Shown: piece by piece, positions 24,664 to 37,435 of the stretch
Numbering within the stretch: the first letter of the stretch is position 1
How the letters are laid out: each line of letters begins with the position of its first letter
NCBI RefSeq assembly: GCF_029168945.1
Contig: NC_083601.1
Span: 74,699,595 to 74,763,594 of the forward strand
Origin: Cannabis sativa
Taxonomy: Eukaryota > Streptophyta > Magnoliopsida > Rosales > Cannabaceae
DNA length: 64,000 nucleotides
Reading direction: 5' to 3'
The notes under the pieces: generated by a model
What the model was told of the DNA's origin: nothing
The model's database searches: none
The model's input: only the letters and a program-made list of their open reading frames with translations
Made by a program: the position numbers and the translations under genes

Positions 24664-25240
24664 TTATTCTCCCGTTAAAAGAATTTCGTCCTCAAAATCT
24701 AACCTGAACAACTCTTGATAGTGAGTCCTCATGTCAGACTCTAACTCCCAGGTGGCTTCCTCCACCTTGCTGTTCCTCCAGAGCACTTTGACCAAGGCTA
24801 TGGTCTTGTTTCGAAGAACTTTTTCCTTTTTTATCAAGGATCTGAACTGACTATAGTTCAAGGGCTTCGTAACTCAAGAGATGAGTCGGGTCTGAAACAT
24901 ATTTTCTCAACATTGAAATATAAAATACATTATGAACAACCAATAATGCTTGGGATAAGGCTAGTCGATACGCTACCTTCCTGATTTTCTCGAGTATCTG
25001 AAATGGCCCAATGAACCTAGGGCTTAACTTACCCCTATTCTCGAAGAGTCTTATACCTTTAACTTGAGAAACCCCCAGGAAAACACGTTTCCCCTGCCTG
25101 GAATGTAATGTTTCTGTGCTTTGATCAACATAACGTTTTTGCCTGCTTTGGGAAGCAAGCATCTGAGCCTTGATCTTGTCTATAGCTTCATTGGTCGCAA
25201 TGAATAGGGGAACGACATTTCCTACCATACAACATCTCAT
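24664..25240 (-). pseudogene. Integrase C-terminal part and chromodomain
   Basis: Two overlapping minus-strand frames. The upstream one (25240 to 24851) carries FIGPFQILEKI and VFYISMLRKY, typical of the gypsy integrase C-terminus. The downstream one (24861 to 24664) carries LRNKTIALVKVLW, then EEATWELE and M..HYQELF, the chromodomain that targets chromoviruses to marked chromatin. One frameshift separates them near 24855. A purine-rich AACGGGAGAA follows directly, next to the LTR, as candidate polypurine tract. Confidence 0.8.
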
Positions 25241-26232
25241 AGGGAGTCATCCCTATTGTAGTTTGGTAACTGTTATTGTAGGAGAATTCAATTAAAGGCA
25301 AGTACTTACTCCATGAACCTTCAAAGTCCATGCACTAGATTTTCTGATTCTGAGGGTGAATAGTTGTACTAAACTTCAACTTTGTACCCATAGCCTTCTG
25401 AAGATTCACCCAAAATTTTGATGTAAACTTTCAATTTCTATCTAAAACAATAGATTTAGGAGCTCCATGGAGACGAACTATCTCCTTAACATACAATTCA
25501 GCGTACTGATCCACTGTGTAGGTACTTTTCACTGGCAGAAAATGAGCTGACTTTGTATATCGGTCCAATACAACCCATACTGAATCATACATTCTCGTGG
25601 TTCTAGCAAACCAACCATAAAATCCATTGCAATGTCCTCCCACTTCCACTTAGGAAGGGCTAATGGTTGCAATAACCCTGCCAGCATCTGATGTTCAGCC
25701 TTTATTTGCTGGCAAGTTAAACACTTGGACATGTACTCTCCCACATCTCTCTTCATCCCATATGACCAAAACGAGGGTTTTAAATCCTGATACATCTTGG
25801 TGGTTCCCAGATGTAGTGAATAAAGTGTGGTGTGGGCTTCATCGAGAATTTCTTTCTTGAGCTCATTAATATTGTGAACACAAACCCGAGCCTTACACAG
25901 TAACATTTCATTATTCGAGATTGAAGAGTCTTTAGCCGACCAACCATCACCTTATCTCGAATCTTGATTAGCTTAGGATCTTCCGACTGCGGTTTTCTGA
26001 TTCTATAAAGAAAGTTAGATTGGAGTGTCAAGTTATGTAACTTTCCAACTACAAACTCAATCCCTGCATTAACCATCTCTGAGGCCAATTGAGGAGCTAT
26101 CACTACAGTAGTGAAAACCTGCCCGGGACCTCTTCTATTCATTGCATCTGCTACAACAATGGCTTTCCTAGGGTGATACAAAATCCCGCAGTCGTAATCT
26201 TTAACCAATTCCAGCCACCTTCTCTGCCTCAT
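25241..26232 (-). pseudogene. Chromovirus integrase, degenerate
   Basis: Minus-strand pieces with [13 protein letters not shown] (His of the zinc end), CLTCQQIKAEHQ (Cys pair) and WEDIAMDFMVGL (first catalytic Asp). The part around 25250-25440, where the second Asp and the Glu belong, is interrupted. Several frameshifts. Would join element DNA to the chromosome if intact. Confidence 0.75.
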
Positions 26233-26234
26233 AT

Positions 26235-27334
26235 TTAAATCTTTCTAGGTGAAAAAGTATTGTAAATCTTGCATTCTTCACCATAAAGATAATGTCGCCA
26301 TATTTTTAGAGCAAATACTACAGCAGCAAGCTCTAAATCATGCATTGGGTAGCGCTGCTCATAATCTTTCAGTTGACGGGAGGCATAGGCTATGACTTTG
26401 TCAGCTTGCATCAGAACATATCCTAGACCCTGTCTGGATGAATCACAGTATATAATGAAATTTTCGCGATCTGATGGTAAAGCTAACACTGGTGCTGTTA
26501 TCAATTGCTATTTCAACTCCTGGAAACTTGCTTCACATATGTCTGACCATATGAATCGCTGATTCTTCTTAGTTAACTCAGTTAGTGGCATAGAGATCTT
26601 AGAGAATCCTTTGACAAAATGTCGATAATACCCTGCTAAACCGAGAAAACTTCAAACTTCCATCATAGATTTTGGTCTCGGCCAATTCTTCACTGATTCA
26701 ATCTTTTCCGGATCAACCATGATTCCATCTTTTCCAACAATATCACCTAGAAAAGATACCTCTGACAACAAGAATTCACACTTTTTGAATTTTGCATACA
26801 ACTTATGATCTCTGAGTCACTGTAATACCATTCGAAGATGATGCTCATGCTCCTCTTTTGACTGAGAGTATACAAGGATGTCATCGATAAATGCTATGAT
26901 GCAGTTATCGAGCAAATCCTTGAATACTCTATTCATGAGATCCATAAAGATCGCTGGAGCATTTGTCAATTCGAATGGCATTCATATGTGGTTCAAAATG
27001 CAGTCTTTGGTATGTCTTCTTCCCGAATTCTGAGCTGATGATAACTGGATCGCAGGTCAATCTTTGAAATCACAGTCTTTGCCTAAAGCTAATTGAACAA
27101 ATCATCAATTCTGGGTAATGGATACTTATTCTTAATTGTCAGCTTGTTTAGTTCCCGATAATCTATACACATTTTGAGGGAACCATCCTTCTTTTTCACA
27201 TACAGAACCGGAGCTCCCTAGGGCGATACACTGGGTCGGATAAACCCTAAATCAAGCATCCCCCGAAGCTGTATTTTTGGCTCCTTGAGTTTGGCTGGAG
27301 CCATTCTATACGGTGCTTTTGAAATAGGTTCAAC
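26235..27334 (-). pseudogene. Chromovirus reverse transcriptase and RNase H, degenerate
   Basis: RNase H part at 26235-26504: [12 protein letters not shown] with the catalytic Asp, then [20 protein letters not shown]. The RT upstream is readable only by changing frame: [19 protein letters not shown] near 27150, [12 protein letters not shown] with the active-site Asp pair near 26880, and FLGDIVGKDGI near 26740. Multiple stops; dead. Confidence 0.78.
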
Positions 27335-27776
27335 TCAAGGTGCCAAGTCAGTCACAAAATCTATTTCTTGTTGCGGCAGTAATCCTGGCAACTCCTCGAG
27401 AAATACGTCGGGAACGTCTTTAACAACTCTGACTACCTCAGGCCTAAATGTTTCGGATCTGCTGGAGTCAATCACAACCGCTAAAAATCCTACACATCCA
27501 CTGTGTAGTAAATCTCTAGCCCTCAACACTGAAATGGTCAAGATCCGAGACCCCTGGACTGATCCAACATAAATAAATGGATCCTCACTCTCTGGCTGAA
27601 ATGTTACTATTTTCCGCTTGCAATCAATGCTGGCTGAATACATGGACAGATAATCCATCCCAGGTATGATGTCAAATTCTATTAATTCTAGATCTATTAG
27701 GTCAGCACTCAACTCCCTATCTTCGATCCTAATCGGCATAGACCTAATTTGCCTATTGGAGATAACCAATTCCCCG
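27335..27776 (-). pseudogene. Chromovirus protease, C-terminal half
   Basis: Frame with THVTPSGELVISN, then LIDLELIEFDIIPGMDYLS and ASIDCKRKIVTF, the region following the retropepsin active site in chromoviruses. The N-terminal half lies at 32507-32640, on the other side of the nested LTR element, and the two ends match across the CTAGG duplication. Confidence 0.78.
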
Positions 27777-27781
27777 CTAGG

Positions 27782-28913
27782 TGTAACGTGTGTACTAAGA
27801 TGGCATGTTAGAAGCGAAGTGATGCCCACAAGTTGGCCAAATGGTGGTTAAGTGGTGGCACATTTTATGGTGCATGCTGGTGGCATGCTGATGCTTAGTT
27901 TGTATGCAGTGGTATTTTTGTAAATATCTTCAATATTGTTCGGAACGGGACGGGACTAGGTATTCGCCATTGATTTAGGTCTACAAATAGCATGGTGCAA
28001 TCAGTTTGGCAAAACTAGGTGATTTGGTATATGGTTCTTGCCATATGTCTACAGAGAAAAAATTATCTATGTTCCTGATAGAAGGCTAAAAGTTTAGAAT
28101 GCTCTTTAAGGGGGTACCCTGGTATCAGCTTTCTACCACCCCTTGCACCTTGGTGCTAAGTGAGCTACTACTAGTCAGTGCGACTAGTAGGACAGACAGA
28201 TGAGGACCACGGGGGGACTCATATGTCTCCAAGAGTTGGAGTACTCATGGACATTATTGGGCTGACCTGGTAGTGCGTTTAAGAAGTTGTTGAAGATTTA
28301 CTAGTATGTTTCTCTTGGCTTGCCGATATGCTGCTTGCATGGGACGTGGCCTAGATCCTCCAAGAGACATTGTGGTGCGCCTTGGCCACGAGTCTCAACA
28401 CGAGATGACACGGGTAGTCATTTGTGGGCTAGCTTGCATGCACGCATGGGATGGATGCACCATGATGGAAGGGGTCAGGGGTCTAGTGTATGGAACTAGT
28501 TTGGTGGCTTGTCTCGAGGGCCTGCCAACATGCGTGGAGGCATGGCGCATGTTGGCTAGAGTGGGGCATGATAGAAGCGTTTGCACGTCGACTTGGTGTT
28601 GGCATCTTACCACACATGCTACCTTGGTCACAAGTGACAAGGTGAGCGTCGGTGTTGGCATTTGCCTTATCATAGTGGGAACATATGGATAGTACGAGTA
28701 TCTTAGCTAGAAACCCGATGCACGGATGCACTCTTGGATGCCTGCGAGCATGACTTGGCAGGAGTTGTTCGAGAGACAAAAGTGTGCACGAGGCACACGA
28801 TCGCGTGAAAAATGAGCCCATTGTTACTCAGATGGTTGGAAGGCTGACCTTGGCTTAGAGAAGTCAAGGTGCGGCACGGGTGTTCCGCTACCTAAAAAGG
28901 TGAGGCCGTGATA
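27782..28913 (+). repeat. LARD-like element left LTR
   Basis: 1,132 bp. Starts TGTAACGTG, ends CCGTGATA (the right copy has the canonical CA end, CCGTGACA). Contains the near-palindrome CTACTAGTCAGTGCGACTAG around 28166-28190, also present in the right LTR. Confidence 0.85.
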
Positions 28914-31331
28914 GTTGGTATCAGAGCCAAGTTCATCTCAGTAGGAGGTGAACCTTGTTGGCCTATCCTAGAGAGGATGTAGGCATGTGGAAGGATGCTA
29001 GAAAGACAACTACCACGTACAATTGTAGAGAGGCGCAACAGAATGTTTGAAATTCATTGGCATAGTACAAGATTGAGGGGATAGTCCATACTGTATGCTT
29101 AGTGCACTAGGCTAAGTTTGCCTGAGTGATATCGTAAGTCGCAGGAGGCGCTTTTGTTGAAAAGGAAGCTTGTTGGCAGGCGTATAGAAGTAGTGCAGGG
29201 ACCATCAGATTCTTGTGAGTCACGACAGAGGCCGAGAGTTGATAACCGAGATGGTTCAGATGGGGATAGACATGAAATGCTTCAGTTTCGACATGTGTGT
29301 GTCAAGAGGGACGTACATGGAGACCAAGGGGGCAGAGGTCACAATCGTTAGAGGATGGTTGTACTTACAGGTATTCGCATGTGACTTTTATTTGATCCAT
29401 ATGGAAGTGCCGAGGCAGTTGAGTGGAATGTGTTGGCTTGTTAAAGCGCCAGTGGGCGTAAGTCACACAAAGGCATCGACAGAGATGCCCAGTTATGGAA
29501 TGAATGCATCAAAGAAGCCTACAAGGCTGAGAAGACCGAGTGCAAGCGTTGAGATGGCGCTAGAGTTTGAGTGGAAGCTGGAGGGCTGTGCCAGTAATAC
29601 TTAGTAGTCATATGAGCCTGCGAGTGTCGAGAAGTGTGGTAGAGTTTGCATGATGGCCAGAGGGCCACATCATTGAAACTTAGTGCATCGAGGGAGCTTG
29701 GAAGGGCGTGATGCAAGTGGGAATCAGTTGGATGGTTGAGCGGACATTGCATGCATTTTGAAATCAACATGGGTGCTATATGAGATAGTTGACTCAAGAG
29801 TCACATATTGCGGGATGCACTTTTAGATTGCATGGTGTGCATGAAGAGTTGGGTGGTCAGGCATTTGTGTGTGGGCATGTTGTCGAGGACGCCAACAGAT
29901 GAAGTGGGGGAGAGACCTTCGCGGTTCACTCAATAGACTAATTATTCATTACAGGCTTCAAGATGGGTATCATGGAGATCGATTGTTGTTCAGGATGTAA
30001 AGTCAAGAAGACTCGGGACACAGGCAGAGCCAGTTATCTAGGGTGAAAGTTTGTAGGACTTAGGTACTAAGATAACACCATCGAAATGTTAGCCTAAGGT
30101 GAAAGTCAGCAGGACCATGGTACTAAGGCAACATTGAAATGTCGAGGGGCGAAGAGTCAGAATGACCGAGGCATTAGTTCAGCATCTTCATCAAAGATAC
30201 ATGTAGAATGGAGGAACCGTATGCGACTATGCGTTTAGCTTGCGAGCTATATCTTGAGGAGTGTTCCTCTAAGAAAGAAGTTTTTCCCAAGTTGAAGTGG
30301 GGGAGCCCACTAATTCATGTGTTTGAAGAATGAGGGTACTTGTTCAGTTTTGGTGTGTGAATCCAGAGGGAAACACTACAACAAATGGGTTTTTCAGTGC
30401 GAAGACTTGCATGATTACTGCAAGCTGCAGATAGACAATATGCAGGAGCGTAGACTAAGATCAAGACTGAGCTAGTATGTGGCATGTTATGGGAATGTTT
30501 TGTGTTTATGGGGACACTGGTGTTGTATGGGACACTGTAAGCCAAATGGTTCAGAAAGCATATACTGATGGGAGATAGTGGATTGGGATGACTTCAAGTC
30601 CTAAGAGTAAGACTGGGTGTTATCAAGTTTGTCAAAAATTAGCGAGTCATCAAAGGATGCAGGGTTGATTTTGGGAGATGGACTTGTGACATAGTTTTGG
30701 GAGCTGACACAAGCAGGAGCCAGAGGGCAAATTAGCTCAGAGGAGCAAGTATGCAGTGGGTCAATGGGGCCTTTTGCATGAAGCTGTGGGTGTGTGGTAG
30801 GGCCAGAGGGCCAATGTTGAGAACTTCGAGAAGAGATTTTGTGCAAGAGTGCACTTGGTGCTGCAGTGGGTGCAGTTGGCTTGCGAGCCTCATCCAGGTG
30901 GGACGCACCAAATTTTATCCTGCGATCAGAGTGTCTTGCTCGATCGCCATCAGGAGGATGGCGCGCCATGGAGTTGGCGTGTGAAGTTTCCGAAGGGACT
31001 TGTCCAGAGGGACTTGGCTTAAGTGGAAGCTTGTTCTGTAGGTGCCGTTGGAAACGGTGGGTTTGCGAACCTCACCCCGAGGGGTGCACCATACTTAGTC
31101 CTTGTCAAAAGGAGTATGCATTGGACGATGGGCGAGCAAGCTACTATCAGAGGATGTGTTAGCTTCATGGTCAGTGTTGCATTGGCTACTTGGTTGACTG
31201 GAGGGATGTTGTGATGGACTCAGAAGAGTTCATGTTGGGGGAAGTATTCTAGTGCGGAGGCACTACTCCATGGGTGGTTCTGAATAGCGACAGTGGCATA
31301 GGGTCTTTGATCAAGTCCAAGTGGCCACAAG
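28914..31331 (+). other. Interior of the LARD-like element
   Basis: No domain recognised. Visible structure: three diverged tandem copies of GGTGAAAGT...GG(A/T)ACT(A)AG...AACA...GAAATGT between about 30041 and 30175, and two copies of a TTGCGA(G/A)CCTCA block with a GCACCA end near 30880-30912 and 31058-31092. Purine runs AAGTGGGGGAG sit at 29899 and 30295. This looks like decayed coding or structural sequence, origin unknown. Confidence 0.6.
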
Positions 31332-32506
31332 TGATGCGTGCTAAGATGGTATGTTACAAGCTAAGTGATGCCCATAAGTTGGCCAAGTGGTGGCTCATGT
31401 TGTAGTGCATGCTGGTGGCATGCTGATGCTTAGTTTGTATCCAGAGGCATTTTTGTAAATATCTTCAATATTGTCCGAAATGGGACGGGACTTGGTATTC
31501 GCCATTTATTTTGGTCTACAAATAGAATGGTGTAATCAGTTTGGCGAAACTAGGTGATTTGGTATATGGTTCTTGCCATATGTCTGCATAGCCAAAATCA
31601 TCTATGTTTTTGGTAGAAGGCTAAAAGCTCAGAATGCTCTTTAAGGGGGTACCCTCGTATTTGCTCTCCACCACCCCTTGCACCTTGGTGCTAAGTGAGC
31701 TACTACTAGTCAGTGGGACTAGTAGGACGGGCATATGAGGATCAAGAGGGGACTCATATGTCTCCATGAGTTGGAGTACTCATGGACATTATCTGGCCGA
31801 CCCGGTAGTGCGTTTAACAAGCTGCCGGAGGTTCACTGGTACGTTTCCCTTGGCTTGTCGGTATGCTGCTTGGACGGGACATGGCCTAGATCCTCCAAGA
31901 GATGGTGTGGTGCACCTTAGCCACGAGTCTCAACATGAGATGACACGGGTAGTCATTCGTGGGCTAGCTTGCATGCACGCATGGGACGGATGCACCATGC
32001 TGGAAGGGGACAGAGGTCTAGTGTATGCAACTAGTTTGGTGGCTTGTCTCGAGGGCCTGACAACATGTGTGGAGGCATGGCGCCTTGAGGATTTGTCCAT
32101 GGACGTATGGGAGTCCTTGGGCAACGAGGGAAACTATTTGGACAGTATCGAGTGGGGCATGATAAAAGCGTTGGCACGTCGACTTGGTGTTGGCATCTTG
32201 CCACACATGCTACCTTGGTCACGAGTGACAAGGTGAGCGTCGGTGTTGGGATTTGCCTTATCATATTGGGAACCTATGGACAATGCGGGTATCTTGGCTA
32301 GAGATCCTCGATGCACGGATGCACCCATGGATAATTGCGAGCATGACTCGACGAGAGTTGTTCGAGAGACAGAAGTATGCACGAGGCACACGGTCGCGTC
32401 AAAAATGAGCCCATTATTACTTGGATGGTGGGAAGGCTGACCTTGGCTTAGAGAATTCAAGGTGCTGTACGGGTGTTTCGCTGCCTAAAAAGGTGAGCCC
32501 GTGACA
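31332..32506 (+). repeat. LARD-like element right LTR
   Basis: 1,175-bp partner of the left LTR. Longer by an inserted segment containing GTCCATGGACGTATGGGAG. Ends CCGTGACA next to CTAGG. Confidence 0.85.
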
Positions 32507-33839
32507 CTAGGCAATAGGGTTCCAAACCCTCTTTCAATAAAATCACATGGCCTACCCAAAAGATCAATTACTCGTGTTGCCACATATGAGTGTGTAGCTC
32601 CCGACTCAAATAACATAGTATAAAAGGAGTTGTTGACAAGAAGCTGACTTGTACCACAGAAGGACTGGTTGCAGCATCAACTTGAGTGATGGAAAACACC
32701 CAAGCAATTACAGGTATTTCCTCTGGCTTCTGTTCTTCTTTCTTTGTCTGAGGGAAATCTTTCTTGAAATGCCCCACCATCTCGTACTAAAAGCATGTCT
32801 TCCGGTTGCACTCATCCGAATGATGTTTCTTACAGCATGGGAACTAAGGGTAAGAGTAACTCTGGCGTCCACCTCTGCCTTAGTTCCCACGGAACTGCTT
32901 CCTCTATCCCGAACCACTAGATGTCGGGGTAACGTTTCTTTTCTGATCAGTGGTAGAATCACCACCATCCCTACCATAGACAGGATTAGGAAGAGTTGGG
33001 GTCCCAACAACACTCGGAGTCACACGGGGCTCCTGAAGAAACTTAACTACACCCTCGGCTCGTAGAGCCTTTTTCAACCATATCCGCATATGATGTTGCC
33101 TCACTGGTAGTAATTACTAGGTCGTGTCTAATTTTTAAATTTAGACCTGCCAGGTATTTCTCTTTCTTGCTGAAGTTCGTAGGCACAATATTTAAAGCCA
33201 GCTTGGCCAAACGACATACCCTCAGTCTGCACCAATTTTGTAAATTCTTTTCGCTAAGCACTGTGGACAGCCTCATTGTAATAATTGGCATTGAAAAAAT
33301 CTCAGAACTCTTCCCAGGTCATAACAGTGATGTTTCGGGTGAGGGACACCAATTCCCACCACATGAGAGCGTCTTCCTAGAACAAAAAAGTAGCGCAGGT
33401 CACCTGATCATTTCCAACTACCCTCATGAAATTCATAATTCATAATATCACTGTGAGCCACTGCTCAGCCTCCCAGAAACACTGGAGGTGCTTGCTTACG
33501 GAACTTCTCGTATAATGGCTCCATACTGTTGCCAACAACAGGTTGTTCTACTGGCACCGTAGGAACTACAACGGCCTGAGCTTGCGGTGGAGGCAGTACA
33601 CGAGGACCGTGCTGCCTTAATCTCAAAATTTCTTCATCTTGCTGGCGAATACGATCTTGCATTTCGGTAAATCTCTACTCCCAATTCAAAGGAGCTTGAG
33701 GTGGGTTCATATGTTGACCACCCTGAAACCTGCCACGGCCTTTGCCGCGACCACGGGGATTCTGGGGAAATTGATTTCCCTGACTGCCTCCGGTCTCGAC
33801 CCTATTACCTTGACTCCTTGTATTTCTCTGGGCGTCCAT
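32507..33839 (-). pseudogene. gag: Chromovirus gag and start of protease
   Basis: Starts at the ATG at 33839 (MDAQRNTRSQGNR), with an Arg/Gly-rich N-terminus, a stop near 33680, then QDRIRQQDEEILRLRQ and EKFRKQAPPVFLGG at the start of the capsid domain. The C-terminal part (33043-33291 and 32904-33104, different frames) includes KKEKYLAGL and RHDLVITTSEATSYADMVE. A damaged zinc-knuckle segment is near 32770, followed by the start of protease with an ESGATYSYVA reading in place of DSGA. Several shifts and stops. The frame runs up to the nested element at 32506. Confidence 0.78.
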
Positions 33840-34085
33840 TTAATAGGCTTAGCCTGCGAACCCATAAGCCAGGTAGGTCAGACAGCGATTAAACAGACTT
33901 AATACTGCTCTTAGGGATTTTAAGGCAACACATTTAAATAAAAAACTATAAACTAATATGCTTCCTAATATGCTTTAATAATCACATATAACACTAAACA
34001 AGTACATGCTTACTGAACCGTGAGCCGAGCTTTCTCTGATGATGATTGTACATGTCTTGGGGAGCTTCGGTAGACAAACCTGGCG

Positions 34086-34101
34086 ACTCTGATACCAAAA
34101 T
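34086..34101 (-). promoter_or_regulatory. Chromovirus primer-binding site
   Basis: The minus strand next to the LTR reads TTTTGGTATCAGAGTC, complementary to the 3' end of initiator-Met tRNA, as usual for plant LTR elements. Confidence 0.85.
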
Positions 34102-35539
34102 TGTAACGTCCTAATGCTAAGGCACGCTACAGTGATTTTTCAATTGCAGTGCAATCTTTGCTAGTCAAAGGATTTTCTCAAAAATCGTGACAAATTAAAA
34201 CTTTTAATATTAACTATAAAACTTTATAAACTTTAATAAAATATTTACAAGTGACGGGATCTCGTTGTTAAACTTTTACAAATTATACAAAATATAAATG
34301 TGAGGTCGCACAACGACTACAAAATGGAAACCCTAGATGTCCCGAGACAAAACACTTTAGGTCGCGCCACCATCTCAAGCTCACTCCTGTTCAGCTTTCG
34401 CTTTTCCTTTACCTACACATGAGAGTAGAGCTGTGAGTCGACAAACTCAGTAAGAAAAGCATATAGCATATAACATAATAATGACTTGTATCTAGGCGCC
34501 TATACACCTATTGATAAGGCTTAACAGATGACTAGGAACGTTCTAACTGAGATACGACCATGTACTACTATACCACATGCACTTAGTACCACCATCGTAC
34601 TAGTGTAGGTAGGGTATGAATCGTACCCCGACAACTGTTAAGTGTTGTACCGCATACACCGTGTACCTTCCCGTACTAGTATTGGTAACACCATGATGTA
34701 CTCTTCAGACATTGTACACTTTACCAATACACTCTGTACCGCTACCGTACAAGTGTTGGTAGTGTATGAATCATAACAAGCATGGATATATATATTTCAC
34801 ACATACATACATTCGCATATATATCATATGTTCTACACTATTCTTACCTCTTTTTCGAATTCAAGTGAGTTGGCCGACCTGAGCGGAAAGTCTCGTGCTA
34901 GATGGATGCCCTTAGCTTCAAAGTTACTTGAATCCTTGGTTGAAATCCCAAAAAATAAGATGAAAAGATGATGGTTCCTTCTATTTTGGGTTGGTCGAAC
35001 AAAGAGAGAGAGAGAAATGAAATTTCTTTTATTTTTATTTTTTCCTATTTTCTTTATTTCACAAATTGAATAACTTAATTCATTTGGTTGGAAAACAACT
35101 AAGTGGCCAGCTGCCACTTCCTAAAATAGCCACCTAAGCTCCCCTGACAAAATGACTAAAATGCCCTTGGTGCCTTAAATAAAGCCAATTCAAGCCTAGG
35201 GGTAAAATGGTCAAAAACTCTAAACTCTCTCAAACTCGGTATTCTATTTTTCTCCAACATATATCCCACTAAGAAAAAGATTCTTGACTTAACCATGTGA
35301 CTAAAATAGACATCCATCGCATTTTCTGTTGTCGCCCAACAAAAATTATAAAAAATAGCATAATTCACATATAATTCAAATAATACTCCTAGAGTTTAAT
35401 AAAATCTCTGGCATTGAGAAATTAAAACTCTAATGTCCACTTTTGATAATGAGACTCACAATTAAATAAATTCACAAATAATTATAAAAATACCAGTAAT
35501 TAGTGCTAATTACCTTTACTAATCCATATTATAAATGCA
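34102..35539 (-). repeat. Chromovirus 5' LTR
   Basis: 1,438 bp. Starts TGTAACGTCC and ends ATAAATGCA; it lacks a 9-bp TGGTCATTA segment present just inside the end of the other LTR. The part from 34548 to the end is also present in the tandem duplicate at 37436-38427. Confidence 0.88.
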
Positions 35540-35544
35540 TTTTT

Positions 35545-36139
35545 TAATTGTAAATTTGTATATTGTATATTATAAATGCAGTATAAAAGTTATGTTTCCC
35601 CTATTTTTCCATTTGTCACCTTAGGATGTTTTGTTTTTTTTTTTTAATAAAAAAATTAATAAAGTTTGATGAGAAATTGGTTGTCACGTCTGTGGCAGTT
35701 CCTTTTTTTTTTTTTTTAATTGCAACCAAATTAAGAAATATAGTCATATATCCTTTCTTTTTTACTGTCATTGTTATTCTGTTCTTCTTCTTCATCTTTT
35801 TTTTTCCATTTTTTTTCCTTAGTTTTAAAATCTTCAGCCACGTTGTGTATATTGTGGTTGGTTTTTGATCAGCTTATTGTACTTGGTTTTTGATCAATTT
35901 TTTATTTTTTAAAATCCATTTCCTTCTTATTTTTCCCTTCCTAACCGTTTTTGCTTTTTGTCTTATAAATTTTCATCTTATTTTCTTTTCTAGGGTGTAA
36001 CACGGTCTAATTCTTCCTCCACAGTAGTTAAAAAACCCAAAAAAACTTAAATCTACCTTATCCCGATCGACATTGGGAATTTTTTTTTTAAGAGCACCCT
36101 CCTAGTCCTACTTCTCTGGTTGATTTCAAACAGAAGTCA
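35545..36139 (+). other. Upstream region of the MULE Ulp1-like gene
   Basis: T-rich with many poly-T runs and no coding sequence. GGTGTAACACGGTC near 35995 and an acceptor-like TTTTCTAGGG precede the first exon. Repeated in the duplicate at 38433-39030. I see no clear MULE terminal repeat. Confidence 0.4.
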
Positions 36140-37321
36140 ATGGCTAAATCTCCTTCCAAGAGGAATTCTAAATGGCAACAATCTATGTTGGAAGATTTTG
36201 ATTCAGATTTTGAGCTTGAAGATGACTTTCTTGAAATAGCCAAAGTTCCCAAGATAAGACATATGTTTTTGTGTTTTTTAGGGTTCTTATGTCATATTTT
36301 TTAAATTGTATATTATTGTGTTTGGATTTTTCAATACACTTTGTTTAGTGTGTTATTTTTTTTTTATTTGTATGTGTTTGGTGTTTTGAAATAATTTATA
36401 CCTTCTTTAATAGTTGTCTTGGTATTTTTTTTTATTTTATTTGTTTTTTGTAGGGCAAGGGTAAATTTCATATTGTTAATATTTCTCATGATAATGTTTT
36501 GGAGGAAATTCTTAGTGAAATGGTTGTTGATGTATGTGGCTTTTTTAATTATTATTTTTTAATTTTTGCTTTTATTATTTTTTATTTATTTTTATGTTGT
36601 TTTAGAGTTGTTTTTAAAAGATTTTTTATGTTGCTTTTTTCAGAGTTGGTCTTGTAAATATAGGTGTTCTCAGCATTATCATTCAAAAATAATAACTTTT
36701 GGGTATTATTTAGTTATTAAAGATACTAAAAGTATTCTCACCCCAACCCAATTGGTTTTCCAAAATTATATTTGGTCACTTTCTTCATATTTCTGAGCAC
36801 GGTATTCACTTCAAACTCTTACTTAGTCTGTTATTGAGGAAGTTCAACAACCAAATAAGTTGGAATTCTAAAATTTTTCTGTGGCTAAGAAGTTTGTTAG
36901 ATATAGTGTTGAGGAATTTGCATTAGTAACCAATCTAGATTTCCACGTCGAGTCTTATATTTTTCAGTACAAGTAGGATAAGAATATGCTTGTACAACAC
37001 TGTTTAAAGGGCAACACAAAAATTACCAAGAATTCTATTCAAGTTACCGTTACAGCTAACAATTATAGGAATAATGATGATCTAGCAGTCAAGTTGGCTG
37101 TCTTGTATTTTGTTCAGTTTTACTTGTTGGGGGGGGGGGTCCTCCTCATAAGGTTGTTTCTATTGAGGAACTTGACGTTGTGGATAGTGGCCATTACAAC
37201 AAGTATGAGTGGGGCAATGAGTGCTTTGAGATGACTATTGAATCTTTTAAGGGTAAAATCAATTTAGGTATTAGGATGATTAAGAAGAAGGAAAAAGATG
37301 TTGATTTTTATAGGTTGTTAG
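36140..37321 (+). pseudogene. MULE Ulp1-like gene, 5' exons and first part of DUF1985, duplicate copy 1
   Basis: Exon-like pieces separated by AT/T-rich introns. The ATG at 36140 opens MAKSPSKRNSKWQQSMLEDF with an acidic tail. A second exon, GKGKFHIVNISHDNV, follows a TTTTTTGTAG acceptor at 36454. The third starts after TTTTTCAG at 36642. From about 36835 the frame gives VAKKFVRYSVEEFALVTNLDF, a K/V-rich middle with a frame break at the G run (37131-37138), then GHYNKYEWGNECFEMTI and VDFYRLL: this is the DUF1985 domain found next to Ulp1-type proteases in plant transposon genes. It is cut at the start of the solo LTR fragment. Stops at 36796 and 36976 show decay. Non-functional copy. Confidence 0.72.
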
Positions 37322-37435
37322 TGTTGGAATTATTTTACCAGGATCTAGATTTACTAACAAGTATGTTTCATTAACATCCTAATATGAGTTTCTAAAATAA
37401 TGAAATAAACACATAAGTGTTTAAGAAAACCTTAC
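37322..37435 (-). repeat. First 114 bp of a solo copia LTR, from the tandem duplication
   Basis: TGTTGGAATTATTTTACCAG and following sequence equal to 40213-40326. It ends abruptly at the duplication junction, which shows that the LTR had inserted before the duplication took place. Confidence 0.9.

Larger units (their letters stand above)
27782..32506 (+). mobile_element. Non-autonomous LTR element (LARD-like), no pol
   Basis: 4,725-bp element in plus orientation. LTRs are 27782-28913 and 31332-32506, with target duplication CTAGG at 27777-27781 and 32507-32511. Directly after the left LTR is TTGGTATCAGAGCC, an initiator-Met primer-binding site (28915-28928). The 2.4-kb interior has no recognisable gag, RT or integrase; its short frames look like chance. 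The LTRs differ clearly, including an insertion of about 45 bp in the right one (about 32092-32150), so this is an old copy. It would need proteins from another element to move. It splits the chromovirus protease. Confidence 0.85.

Noticed and set aside
28306..28692. Frames of 128 and 156 codons at 28306 and 31766
   Set aside because: They are the same region of the two LTRs of the LARD-like element, with diverging ends; no domain.
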